A stretch of DNA of 64,000 bases from Acinetobacter sp. ANC 3813. GTDB lineage: Bacteria; Pseudomonadota; Gammaproteobacteria; Pseudomonadales; Moraxellaceae. The stretch's first letter is position 1. The number at the start of each line of letters is the position of its first letter. The DNA is taken from the NCBI RefSeq assembly GCF_002135435.1, contig NZ_NEGK01000011.1, positions 1 to 64,000 on the forward strand, in the 5' to 3' direction. Made by a program: the position numbers and the translations under genes. The notes under the pieces were generated by a model. That model ran no database searches. It had not been told where the DNA came from and saw only the letters and a list, made by a program, of their open reading frames with translations. Shown one piece after another: positions 37,588 to 46,300 of this stretch.

Positions 37588-38979
37588 TTAAGCCCCTAAC
37601 AGGCTCTGACCGCAAACACGCACAACATTGCCATTTAAACCTGTAGATGCAGTCGATGCAAACATCGCAATCGTTTCTGCAACATCTACAGGCAAACCGC
37701 CTTGGCTCATAGAGTTCATACGGCGGCCCGCTTCACGGATTGCAAATGGAATGGCGGCTGTCATTTGCGTTTCAATAAAGCCAGGAGCAACAGCATTAAT
37801 GGTTACACCATTTTTCAATAATGGCGCAGTAAATTTCACAACTCCAATAACACCAGCTTTAGAAGCAGCATAGTTGGTTTGACCCAAGTTGCCCGCAATA
37901 CCTGAAATTGACGATACACACACAATACGGCCATTCGCATTAAAGCCATCATTGCTAAGCAAGTAATCGTTTACACGCTCAATCGCAGATAGGTTAATGT
38001 TAATCACCAAATCCCAAAGCTCTGGCTTCATATTAGCCAAAGTTTTGTCACGGGTAATACCCGCGTTGTGTACGATGATGTCTAAACCGCCCTGCGCTGC
38101 CGCTGCATCTTTAATTTTTTGACCTGCATCTGCAGCTGTAATATCAATAGCCAAAGTAGAACCGCCAATCTCACTTGCAACGCGGTCAAGGTCAGCTTGT
38201 TGCTGCGGAACGTCTAAGCAAATCACATGCGCGCCATCACGTGACAATACATGTGCAATTGCTTCACCAATACCGCGGCTCGCACCTGTAACTACCGCTG
38301 TTTTGCCTGCAAGGGGTTTTGCCCAATCGACATCTACTGCATCTGCTTTAGATACGCGAATCACTTGACCCGATACATAAGCAGAACGTGGAGAAACAGC
38401 AAAACGAAGTGCAGACTCAAGGTTTGCTTCAGCGCCCGCATCTACATAAATTAAGTTGGCAGCGATGCCTTTTTTAAATTCTTTACCCACAGATTTTACA
38501 AAGCCTTCCAGCGCACGCTGAGCAATGGCTTGTTTTACTGTAGGTGCTGTTTCTGGTGTTGTACCTACAACCACTACACGGCCTGCTGCTTGAATTTGAC
38601 GCGCAATTGGATTAAAGAATGCATACAGCTCATGCAGCTGTTCAGAGCTTTCAATCCCAGAAGCATCAAAAATAACGACTTTAAATTTAGACTCTTTGTC
38701 GCCTTCATTAAAAGCGCCAAGATTTAGACCTGCTTTTGCAGCAACTTGCTGTAATTCTGCGTTGTTACCTGCATAGCCATTTGCATGAATATTTGCCAGA
38801 ACTTGTGCAATAGAAGCAGATAATGGGCTGTTTGAAGCAGCACCAACTAGAACTGCACCTTTGACCACAGGAGCAGCAGACTCAAAACGCTCTAGGAAAG
38901 TCGGTGCAGGCAAACCTAAATTTTTGATGACAAATTTACCAATTGGAGATTTTGCGAATGCTTGGTATTGGTCAGTCAT
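37588..38979 (-). CDS. fabG: 3-oxoacyl-ACP/CoA reductase, long FabG (FabG4-like)
   Basis: 463 aa, about twice a normal FabG. The N-terminal about 210 residues are a flavodoxin/Rossmann-like extra domain. The C-terminal half is a classical short-chain dehydrogenase: the cofactor motif GKTAVVTGASRGIG, HNAGITRD, the catalytic Ser in VSSISG and the Tyr-x3-Lys in NYAASKAG. High-molecular-weight FabG enzymes of this type reduce 3-ketoacyl-CoA or -ACP. It is upstream of MaoC on the minus strand and divergent from the thiolase. Confidence 0.9.
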   Translation of the reverse strand: MTDQYQAFAKSPIGKFVIKNLGLPAPTFLERFESAAPVVKGAVLVGAASNSPLSASIAQVLANIHANGYAGNNAELQQVAAKAGLNLGAFNEGDKESKFKVVIFDASGIESSEQLHELYAFFNPIARQIQAAGRVVVVGTTPETAPTVKQAIAQRALEGFVKSVGKEFKKGIAANLIYVDAGAEANLESALRFAVSPRSAYVSGQVIRVSKADAVDVDWAKPLAGKTAVVTGASRGIGEAIAHVLSRDGAHVICLDVPQQQADLDRVASEIGGSTLAIDITAADAGQKIKDAAAAQGGLDIIVHNAGITRDKTLANMKPELWDLVININLSAIERVNDYLLSNDGFNANGRIVCVSSISGIAGNLGQTNYAASKAGVIGVVKFTAPLLKNGVTINAVAPGFIETQMTAAIPFAIREAGRRMNSMSQGGLPVDVAETIAMFASTASTGLNGNVVRVCGQSLLGA

Positions 38980-39219
38980 GTTTGTATCTCTCGAATAAAT
39001 TAATTTTTTGATGGCTTTGAAGATATCCTTTAAACTTCAATATGATGTCATTAACTTATATTTCAATAGTTCCATCAGTCTGTTCAGAATAATACTTGAG
39101 TTAAAGTTCTGATGTCTTGACCTGAAAGCATTCTGCAATGTCATTCTAGTCAATTCAGCCCCTCTTTGAATATGTTAATGTACAGCTCAGGAATCCTTTT
39201 ACATGCTTGGAAAAGCCTT

Positions 39220-40737
39220 ATGAGCAAAACAACTCAAGAAAATCCGGCAGTCGAAAATTCTGCTGAAGCGGCTGTGTCAAAACTATCAAAAACTGCTGCG
39301 CCACGCACTGCAAAAAAGACAGCGTCAGCAGCTAAACCTGCTCGTCCACGTGCAGCTTCTGCGCGAACTAGCAAAAGCACAGCTTCGACATCTGCAGCAT
39401 CAACAAATACAGCTTCAAAACAAACAACTCAAACTTCTGTTCAACAGGATAAAACCATGAGCCAAAACACTGTTCGCCGCGTTGCTATTATTGGCGGTAA
39501 CCGCATTCCATTCGCCCGCTCTAATGGCGCTTATTTTACTGCATCAAATACAGACATGTTTACTGCAGCATTAAATGGTTTGGTCGAACGCTTTAACCTG
39601 CAAGGCCAGCGTTTGGGCGAAGTTGTGGCTGGTGCCGTGCTTAAGCATAGCCGTGACTTTAACATGACTCGTGAGTGTGTATTAAACACAGAACTTGCTC
39701 CTGAAACACCTGCTTACGATATTCAGCAAGCTTGCGGTACTGGCTTACAGGCAGCATTCCTTGTTGCCAACAAAATTGCACTTGGTCAAATTGATGTTGG
39801 CGTAGCTGGCGGTGTAGATACAACTTCTGATGCGCCAATTGCTTTTGGTGATGGTTTACGTAAAGCGTTGCTTGAGTTGAACATTGCAAAAACAGGTAAA
39901 GACCGTTTAAAAGCTTTAACAAAAATTAATGTAAAAGATTTAATGGATGCGCCTAAAAATGGCGAGCCGCGCACTGGCTTATCTATGGGTGACCATCAAG
40001 CAATTACTGCGCTTGAATGGGGTATTCCACGTGAAGCGCAGGATGAACTTGCTGCAACTTCACATCAAAAAATGGCTAAGGCATATGACGCAGGTTTCTT
40101 CGATGACCTTATCACACCATTCTTAGGTTTAGACCGTGACAATAACTTGCGTCCAGATTCATCTGTAGAAAAATTGGCGAAGTTAAAGCCTGTATTTGGT
40201 AAAGGCGACGGCCGCACAATGACTGCGGGTAACTCGACTCCACTAACTGATGGTGCTTCATGCGTGCTTCTTGCTTCTGAAGAATGGGCTAAAGCCAATG
40301 GTCACGAAGTTCTTGCTTACCTAACTTTCCAAGAAACTGCAGCTGTAGATTTTGTTGAGAAAAAAGAAGGCTTGTTAATGGCGCCTGCTTATGCAGTTCC
40401 GCGTATGCTTGACCGTGCAGGCATTAAGCTTCAAGACTTCGATTACTATGAAATTCATGAAGCTTTTGCATCTCAAGTATTGTCTACGCTAAAAGCGTGG
40501 GAAGATCCAAAATTCTGTAAAGAGCGTTTAGGTTTAGATGCGCCATTGGGCTCAATTGACCGTACTAAACTGAATGTGAATGGCTCTTCATTGGCTGCGG
40601 GTCACCCATTTGCTGCCACTGGCGGACGTATTTTAGCGACTGCTGCCAAACTGATTAACCAAAAAGGTTCAGGCCGTGTATTAATCTCAATCTGTGCCGC
40701 TGGCGGTCAAGGCGTAACTGCAATTGTAGAAAAATAA
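39220..40737 (+). CDS. Acetyl-CoA C-acyltransferase (thiolase) with an Ala/Lys/Ser/Thr-rich N-terminal extension
   Basis: 505 aa from ATG 39220, preceded by GGAAAAG. Residues 1-79 are a low-complexity basic tail made mostly of Ala, Lys, Ser and Thr. Residues 80-505 are a full thiolase: QQACGTGLQAA with Cys172, the NEAF-type IHEAFASQ, the GHPFAATGGR histidine region and the second cysteine in SICAAGGQG. A second ATG at 39457 has AGGA eight nt upstream and would yield a 426-aa protein of normal length, so two products are possible. Divergent from the FabG/MaoC genes. Confidence 0.9.
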   Translation: MSKTTQENPAVENSAEAAVSKLSKTAAPRTAKKTASAAKPARPRAASARTSKSTASTSAASTNTASKQTTQTSVQQDKTMSQNTVRRVAIIGGNRIPFARSNGAYFTASNTDMFTAALNGLVERFNLQGQRLGEVVAGAVLKHSRDFNMTRECVLNTELAPETPAYDIQQACGTGLQAAFLVANKIALGQIDVGVAGGVDTTSDAPIAFGDGLRKALLELNIAKTGKDRLKALTKINVKDLMDAPKNGEPRTGLSMGDHQAITALEWGIPREAQDELAATSHQKMAKAYDAGFFDDLITPFLGLDRDNNLRPDSSVEKLAKLKPVFGKGDGRTMTAGNSTPLTDGASCVLLASEEWAKANGHEVLAYLTFQETAAVDFVEKKEGLLMAPAYAVPRMLDRAGIKLQDFDYYEIHEAFASQVLSTLKAWEDPKFCKERLGLDAPLGSIDRTKLNVNGSSLAAGHPFAATGGRILATAAKLINQKGSGRVLISICAAGGQGVTAIVEK

Positions 40738-40757
40738 TTTTCTCGCGTTATACAACT

Positions 40758-40789
40758 AAAAAAAGCACCTCAATTGAGGTGCTTTTTTT
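40758..40789. terminator. Bidirectional terminator after the thiolase
   Basis: The A/T-flanked palindrome with core AGCACCTCAATTGAGGTGCT lies between the convergent thiolase and lipoprotein genes. Confidence 0.92.
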
Positions 40790-40807
40790 ATGCTTAAATA
40801 CTAAAAC

Positions 40808-42991
40808 TTATTTCGGCAATGGATTATTTTTAAAGTATTCGTCCACTTTATTCCAAGGTGTTTTAGAAGCAACACCATTCAAGATATTATCCCTAATGTC
40901 TCCACACAACTCATCATTCGAACGCGTATGGAAACTGTTCAAATTCGGATCCATATACGGCAATGAACCTGGCTGACGCTGGAAATAGAAATTCAGATTA
41001 TCCATCATTGCTTCAAAGCCCCAGCCTTCCATCGCCCATGCGCTGCTATGATTGCCCCAATGATGCCCAAATTCATGTGCAACAATTCGATAGCCTGATT
41101 GTCTGTAATGGCCGTAGTAAATCCATCCATCTACACCGAGTACCTGACCGCCGCCTAGCCCGCCACCCATGTTCGTTACACCTAGGCTAATCTGGCCACG
41201 GTTGAAAATCTCGTTGTAAACACGGGTATAGTCTGCAGCTTTAAAGAAGCCATTTGTGCCTTCAACTTTACCTGCGTTGCCAAAAAAGTCATGTCCCATG
41301 GCCGCTTTATGGTTAAACCACAGTGTTTCAAACTCCGGCGTACTTAACAGATAGGCAAAGTTAGTCATCATGATGACCCATTCACGCGCATACAACGGTG
41401 TAATACGGCACCACTTAGAATCACTTTCAGGATTGTACGTACCAAAGGTCAGCTTCCACTTCGCTTTGATCGTATTCAGCTTCTGTACATGCGTATCTGA
41501 ATCTGACGTGATTTTCACTTCTTCGAAGAGTTCAACAGGCACTTCACTAAAATTGCTTAGGCCTTCAATACGGGCCGAACCAATTTTATTGATCAAATTA
41601 AATCCGGCATTTTTATCAATGGTCAAATTGAGTTTGCTGGTAGAAAATGGCGTCAAACGATCCAGTGTGGCAATTTCAACCCATTGGTCACTTTGGCGCA
41701 GCTTGCCTACAATTTTTAAATTATTAACTTCTGCAGCACTGTAGCTTTGCAAACTGATACCGTTGCCGGTAAAGGAAGCCGATAATATTTTATTGACAGG
41801 GATATTGCGCAAAGTGGTATTGGTTAATGTTGCCCAGCTTTCGCCGTCTTGCAGCATGCGGGTTTGTTCAGTCGCTTTCGACTCGAGCAAGCCAGTTGAC
41901 GCGACTGGTGTATCTGAGATTACTTGCTTAATTTTACGCAGCGGCAATGCAATAATTTTTTGATTGGACAGTGTATAAATAACATCGCCATATACCGTTA
42001 AATCTAAAGACTTAGGCAAAGTTTGAGCATTCTGTCCAGCCAAACGGTACTGCTGTACAGTATCTATTGCACTGCTTGGCAATGCCGTAGTGAAATTGGT
42101 TAGATTATTTTTTGAATAACTTAATATCTTGCCGTTCGGCTGCGCTGCATAGAGTAAGTTGTCCGTTGCGCTGTGTACAACTGTCGATACTGAATTTTGC
42201 GTTTTATCTGGCTGAATCAGCGTAGATTCATTGAGCGCTTCTGTAATGGCTTTAATATTATAGACATGGGTATGTCCGTTTGCAGTGCTTGCATAGAGCT
42301 GATCGCCAATGATTTCTAAGCGAGGTACACAGCCTGCTCCACAGCTTGGCAATGCAAGGCGGCTAAACTTTCTTAACGAAGCACTGGCTTTGCCATTAAC
42401 AGTTTCTTGAGTCCATACATTTATACGGTTTAAGTTATCTGCGACAAAAACATATTGATCATTTGCGATGATTGCGCTTGGATTCGTCATTGCAAAGAAT
42501 GGCTGACCGCCGCCAGTAGACCCTGTACCTACCGACCAGAAATAAACCGGTGCTGTTCCTGAAATATCAAAAATATCCGCGCGGTGACTGCCGGATGAAG
42601 ACACATAGAGGCGATTGCCAGCGATGTATAAATCGCTGATATCTGTCCATGTTTTTCCTGTATTGCCAAAAGCGCTTGCTGCGGAAATTGAACTCAGCAC
42701 TTTCTTATTTTTTAAATCATAACGCAGAATTTCTACTGTCGGCTGATTGTTTGCGATATATAAAATATCGCCGCTGCGCTGGATTGCTGTTGGATTCCAT
42801 GATTCTAAAGAGAATGCCGCGGCATTTAACTCTGACGCAACATCAGCTAAACGTATGCCTGTCGCTAAAGTAATTTGGCCTTCATTCTGTGTAGATTCTG
42901 CTGGATTAGCAGATTGTCCAGATTCGCCGCCACCACCACCACACCCCGTCATTACCAATGCAACGACTACAGCTAATGCACGTAATTTCAT
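40808..42991 (-). CDS. Large lipoprotein with HExxH metalloprotease-like C-terminus
   Basis: 727 aa. The signal peptide ends in lipobox MTGC followed by Gly residues, a spacer often seen in exported lipoproteins. Residues about 50-370 show repeated strand patterns like a beta-propeller (DILYIANNQPTVEILRYD, RLYVSSSGSHRADIFDI, YVFVADNLNRINVW, LYASTANGHTHVYNI). Near the C-terminus GYRIVAHEFGHHWGNHSS gives an HExxH zinc site (His639-His643), with further conserved-looking polar residues in AMEGWGFEAMMDN. I infer a surface or periplasmic metallopeptidase; no named family is recognised. Confidence 0.7.
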   Translation of the reverse strand: MKLRALAVVVALVMTGCGGGGGESGQSANPAESTQNEGQITLATGIRLADVASELNAAAFSLESWNPTAIQRSGDILYIANNQPTVEILRYDLKNKKVLSSISAASAFGNTGKTWTDISDLYIAGNRLYVSSSGSHRADIFDISGTAPVYFWSVGTGSTGGGQPFFAMTNPSAIIANDQYVFVADNLNRINVWTQETVNGKASASLRKFSRLALPSCGAGCVPRLEIIGDQLYASTANGHTHVYNIKAITEALNESTLIQPDKTQNSVSTVVHSATDNLLYAAQPNGKILSYSKNNLTNFTTALPSSAIDTVQQYRLAGQNAQTLPKSLDLTVYGDVIYTLSNQKIIALPLRKIKQVISDTPVASTGLLESKATEQTRMLQDGESWATLTNTTLRNIPVNKILSASFTGNGISLQSYSAAEVNNLKIVGKLRQSDQWVEIATLDRLTPFSTSKLNLTIDKNAGFNLINKIGSARIEGLSNFSEVPVELFEEVKITSDSDTHVQKLNTIKAKWKLTFGTYNPESDSKWCRITPLYAREWVIMMTNFAYLLSTPEFETLWFNHKAAMGHDFFGNAGKVEGTNGFFKAADYTRVYNEIFNRGQISLGVTNMGGGLGGGQVLGVDGWIYYGHYRQSGYRIVAHEFGHHWGNHSSAWAMEGWGFEAMMDNLNFYFQRQPGSLPYMDPNLNSFHTRSNDELCGDIRDNILNGVASKTPWNKVDEYFKNNPLPK

Positions 42992-43189
42992 CTGACCACC
43001 GCTAAAAAAATAAAATATAAATAATCAATATCTTATAAATTAAAAAGCGGCATTCACCTAACAATTAAACTGGGATCAGCATCAATACAGGCCCGTATTT
43101 TTAATACACTTTTCACACTAATGGCGCAAAAAAGGTCTTGTGATACACTTTTTACAGCCGAATTAGTATTAATTTTTCCGATAACTTAA
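42992..43189. other. AT-rich intergenic region upstream of the lipoprotein gene
   Basis: Contains the minus-strand promoter area of the 727-aa lipoprotein and no ORF that I can support. The PACE relic begins directly to the right. Confidence 0.4.
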
Positions 43190-43330
43190 CCCAAAAATAA
43201 AAGATTCTTCAATATAATCATAGATCCATTGGAACACAAAGGTATAAACCAAAACTCATAGAGCCTAACTATAATCTTGTTTTATTAACCGAATCGAATT
43301 CTTTAAGTCTATCCATTTGATATAGTTAGA
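43190..43330 (-). pseudogene. Relic of a second PACE-family (AceI-like) efflux gene
   Basis: On the minus strand a frame reads VLVYTFVFQWIYDYIEE, nearly the same as ILVYTFVFQWCYDHIEV near the C-terminus of AceI at 44773-45195, with an in-frame TGA just before it. At DNA level about 29 consecutive bases are identical to the aceI copy, starting near 43227. To the right (43285-43320), CGAATCGAATTCTTTAAG resembles the aceI-aceR intergenic CGAGTTAGATTCTTTCAG. The order is that of aceI plus its upstream region with the middle of the gene deleted. Confidence 0.6.
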
Positions 43331-43458
43331 AAGATTTGATAATTGAATAACACTACATTCTTTAAATTTAAAATCTTAAGGAAAAACACCCTTCCAATTA
43401 AAATAAAAGTATTCAATTTAAAGGATGCAGATAAAGCGGCTTTAAAAAAAAAGCCTCA

Positions 43459-44577
43459 TTAAAAGCGATACCCCACACCTATATAGGTAATAAGAGGATC
43501 AATATCAATTTTAGTTGTAGCATGAATCAGTTGCTGACCTGTTGTTTCATTCATGACATTAATGGTAGTTTTATTATTAAGCTTTGCATATGAAACTGAG
43601 GCAACACCATACCAATTCTCAGTTAAATCATAAGTAAAACCTGCTGTAACAATAGGTGCAATTGCATCATCAGCATCAACGTCTACACGCATTGCACCAG
43701 AGGATACCTTACCATCCAGCGCTGCCCCTGCTTTATTATCTAAAACATTTTGAATCATATGTCCAGCAGCCTCCAAATCAGATCGAATTTCTGGATTCAA
43801 CTTAATATCATTAAAATAGGCATACATCAGGCCAGCACCCACATAGGGTCTAAATTTATTTACGCCACTTTTACCAAATTGATATTGTGCTTCTAGAGCT
43901 GGTGTCCAAGCGCGTACAGTCGCTGCCTTAGATTTATTTCCCAGATTAGTAATAGGAATATCTTGCTTCAAATCTAAACCATCAGGAAATAATGCCGCAG
44001 ATGTTCCTGTTGGAGTTGCATGACCTGATAATGGTGCTGTAATTTCCCCTTTTCCTTTAATATCGACTTTCGGTGGAAGTCCCCCAATGAATTGTAATGA
44101 AACATTGTCATTTACATAATAATTGAAAGTTAAACCCAATGTATCAACATCATCAGCTTCGAGGCCAGTGCCATCCGCCTGCCAAGAATCCAAACCATTG
44201 ACTACTGCACTGCCAGACTCACTTGCTAAAACATTTCTATCAGCATCAGATATACCAAACATTCTTAATGCATCTTGATCAATAAGATCTTGAAGTACTT
44301 TCTTCGTATTGAAAGGAGTATTCGTTCCATAATCTATACTAGTAGCACTTGGATCTATAGAATTTACAAAAGCTTCTTCACTAATTGACCCAACTGAAGA
44401 AACAGTTCCTTGTTTTACGGCCGTACTGATATTAAACGGATTAGCTTTACCTTGCGGCATAACATGCAACCATCCAGCAGAAACCGAAAAACGCTTAAAA
44501 TTTCCCGATGTTGCTGCAACCCCTGCCTGTGTTACGCCTATTAAAACAAGCGGTACAGCAACTAAGCTTAATTTCAT
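43459..44577 (-). CDS. OmpW-family outer membrane protein
   Basis: 372 aa from ATG 44577, eight nt after AAGGA. An ATG at 44598 overlaps that ribosome site and is rejected. A signal peptide (LSLVAVPLVLIGVTQAGVAA) is followed by FSVSAGWLHVMPQGKANPF, an insertion of over 100 residues, then GLTFNYYVNDNVSLQFIGGLPP, FRPYVGAGLMYAYFND and the C-terminal strand IDPLITYIGVGYRF with the terminal Phe required for outer membrane insertion. OmpW barrels take up small hydrophobic compounds. It is longer than the E. coli OmpW (about 210 aa) and is the intact relative of the pseudogene at 30065. Confidence 0.88.
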   Translation of the reverse strand: MKLSLVAVPLVLIGVTQAGVAATSGNFKRFSVSAGWLHVMPQGKANPFNISTAVKQGTVSSVGSISEEAFVNSIDPSATSIDYGTNTPFNTKKVLQDLIDQDALRMFGISDADRNVLASESGSAVVNGLDSWQADGTGLEADDVDTLGLTFNYYVNDNVSLQFIGGLPPKVDIKGKGEITAPLSGHATPTGTSAALFPDGLDLKQDIPITNLGNKSKAATVRAWTPALEAQYQFGKSGVNKFRPYVGAGLMYAYFNDIKLNPEIRSDLEAAGHMIQNVLDNKAGAALDGKVSSGAMRVDVDADDAIAPIVTAGFTYDLTENWYGVASVSYAKLNNKTTINVMNETTGQQLIHATTKIDIDPLITYIGVGYRF

Positions 44578-44723
44578 TGTCTTATTCCTTTTCGACATGA
44601 TTTATTTACAAATAGACTTGTTTGTTTTGTTAATAAACTTTTACTTAATCCATATTTTTAAACTAGTTTTGTTTATTTTTTTTATCGTATGTTAAAATTG
44701 TAATTATTTTTATACCCCAAAAG

Positions 44724-44747
44724 ACCTGAACATATCATTTCAGGCCA
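44724..44747 (-). terminator. Hairpin terminator after aceI
   Basis: CCTGAA/TTCAGG with an 8-nt loop, followed on the minus strand by TCTTTTGG. Confidence 0.55.
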
Positions 44748-44772
44748 TTAAACACTTTTTACGTGAAATATA

Positions 44773-45195
44773 TCAATATTTAGGTTGGTAACCTAAATAT
44801 ACTTCTATGTGGTCATAACACCATTGGAACACAAAGGTATAAACCAAAATACAGAGGGTCATACTAAAATCCAGCACAATCGCCTGCCAAATGCCCAGTT
44901 CTAAAGCATAGGCAACCATAGGAATGGTGGCTAACATTAAACCGCCCTCAAAACCAATGGCATGTAAAATACGCACACCTACTGTTCTTTTCAGCTTTCT
45001 TTTTGCTTCAAATTTTTCAAAAAAGTAATTGAAAATCATATTCCAAATCACGGATGTTACAGCCATGGCGATACCCAATACACCTGTTACCTCCATCGGC
45101 ATTTCAAAAATAAAACTTAATGCTATCGCGATGATCACCAATAAGATGATTTCATAGCTTAGCGCATGGATAATCCTTCTTTTGGAAATCAACAT
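44773..45195 (-). CDS. aceI: PACE-family multidrug/biocide efflux pump AceI
   Basis: 140 aa with four transmembrane helices in two bacterial-transmembrane-pair domains. The N-terminus MLISKRRIIHALSYEIILL places the proton-coupling glutamate at Glu15, the residue shown to be essential in A. baumannii AceI. RILHAIGFEGGLMLATIPM and FVFQWCYDHIEVYLG are family signatures. AceI exports chlorhexidine and short-chain diamines in exchange for protons. It is divergent from aceR with 125 bp between the starts. Confidence 0.94.
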   Translation of the reverse strand: MLISKRRIIHALSYEIILLVIIAIALSFIFEMPMEVTGVLGIAMAVTSVIWNMIFNYFFEKFEAKRKLKRTVGVRILHAIGFEGGLMLATIPMVAYALELGIWQAIVLDFSMTLCILVYTFVFQWCYDHIEVYLGYQPKY

Positions 45196-45282
45196 TTTTA
45201 AATACTCAGCTTGTTTGTTTAAGATACGCGCATTTTATTTGTATAATTTTGATTGATCGAGTTAGATTCTTTCAGTTTAACT

Positions 45283-45319
45283 GATAGATTGGATTTATGT
45301 TTTCTACACGATAGATTGG
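45283..45319 (+). promoter_or_regulatory. Direct repeats in the aceI-aceR intergenic region
   Basis: GATAGATTGG occurs at 45283-45292 and 45310-45319, 27 bp apart, the second copy ending one base before the aceR ATG. They may be AceR-binding half sites or other control elements; they also leave aceR without a normal Shine-Dalgarno. Confidence 0.45.
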
Positions 45320-45320
45320 T

Positions 45321-46211
45321 ATGAATCTGAATCAAGAACAGCTGATGATTTTTAAAACCGTCATAGAAACCGGTTCATTTTCTGCTGCTGCGCGTAAATT
45401 AGGCAAAGTTCCCTCTGCTGTCAGCATGTCCATTGCCAATTTAGAAATTGATTTAAATTTAAAATTATTTGAACGCATTGGCCGAGAACCTATCCCTACA
45501 GCCCAAGCCATGACCTTGTTTGAAAAAACCGAACAGCTTTTGGTTGAAATGAACCAGTGGAAACAGCATGCTTTTGCCCTCAGTTCAGGCTTAGAGTCTG
45601 CATTGAATATTGTGGTGGTTTCTGAACTGCTGCATACCCGCTGGACTGAATATGTAGCAGTACTTGAACAGCAATTTCCTGAACTGCAAATAAATATCTT
45701 TACTGCACCGCAGGAAGATGCACAGAAAATGCTGATTAACGGTACGGCGCAATTTGCGCTCATGTTTGAACGTGAACAGCTGGAAAGCAATGAACAATTT
45801 GTAGAGCTTAAACGGCAAGCACTCATTCCTGTCAGTTCAATCCACTCTCCCCTAACGCAGCATCCGCAGCTCAGTTTTGAGCACATTCTGCAAAGTAGGC
45901 AAATTGTTGTCGCCAGCCGAGACAAAACCATTCGGCCTGAACTACTGTACTCCAAAACCTATTGGCGGACGGATAATCATCACTCTGCATGCGCCTTGAT
46001 TTTGCAGAATTTAGGCTGGGGCGTATTGCCCGAAGAAATGCTCTTCGAAAATCCATATCTTCAACAGCAGCTGAAAATTTTAGACTTCACAGACTTCACG
46101 CCTAAATTCGAATATTTTGTAGATTTGGTCTGGAATAGAGAAAGCCAGCAAGGTGCAGCTGCTCGTTTTTTGATTAATCACGTCAGAAATCAGCGGAAAT
46201 CTGCATTTTAA
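45321..46211 (+). CDS. aceR: LysR-type regulator AceR
   Basis: 296 aa. The winged helix-turn-helix (LMIFKTVIETGSFSAAARKLGKVPSAVSMSIANLE) is followed by a LysR substrate-binding domain with LNIVVVSELLHTRWTEY and YWRTDNHHSACALILQNLGWGVLPEEM. It is the activator of aceI in Acinetobacter, responding to chlorhexidine and diamines (family knowledge). Start ATG 45321 has no good ribosome site. Confidence 0.92.
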   Translation: MNLNQEQLMIFKTVIETGSFSAAARKLGKVPSAVSMSIANLEIDLNLKLFERIGREPIPTAQAMTLFEKTEQLLVEMNQWKQHAFALSSGLESALNIVVVSELLHTRWTEYVAVLEQQFPELQINIFTAPQEDAQKMLINGTAQFALMFEREQLESNEQFVELKRQALIPVSSIHSPLTQHPQLSFEHILQSRQIVVASRDKTIRPELLYSKTYWRTDNHHSACALILQNLGWGVLPEEMLFENPYLQQQLKILDFTDFTPKFEYFVDLVWNRESQQGAAARFLINHVRNQRKSAF

Positions 46212-46300
46212 GGCGGATCAAAGTAGGCAATTTACTTGGGTTAAAGCCACTTTGTGATATAAAAGAACAAACAGGCAATAACTTTAAGAACTAGATCGAA

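Noticed and set aside
41370..41744. 124-residue plus-strand frame inside the HExxH lipoprotein gene
   Set aside because: No Shine-Dalgarno and antisense to a complete gene with lipobox and terminator.
45332..45955. 207-residue minus-strand frame inside aceR
   Set aside because: Ser/Cys-rich composition is an artefact of reading a LysR gene backwards; no start signals.
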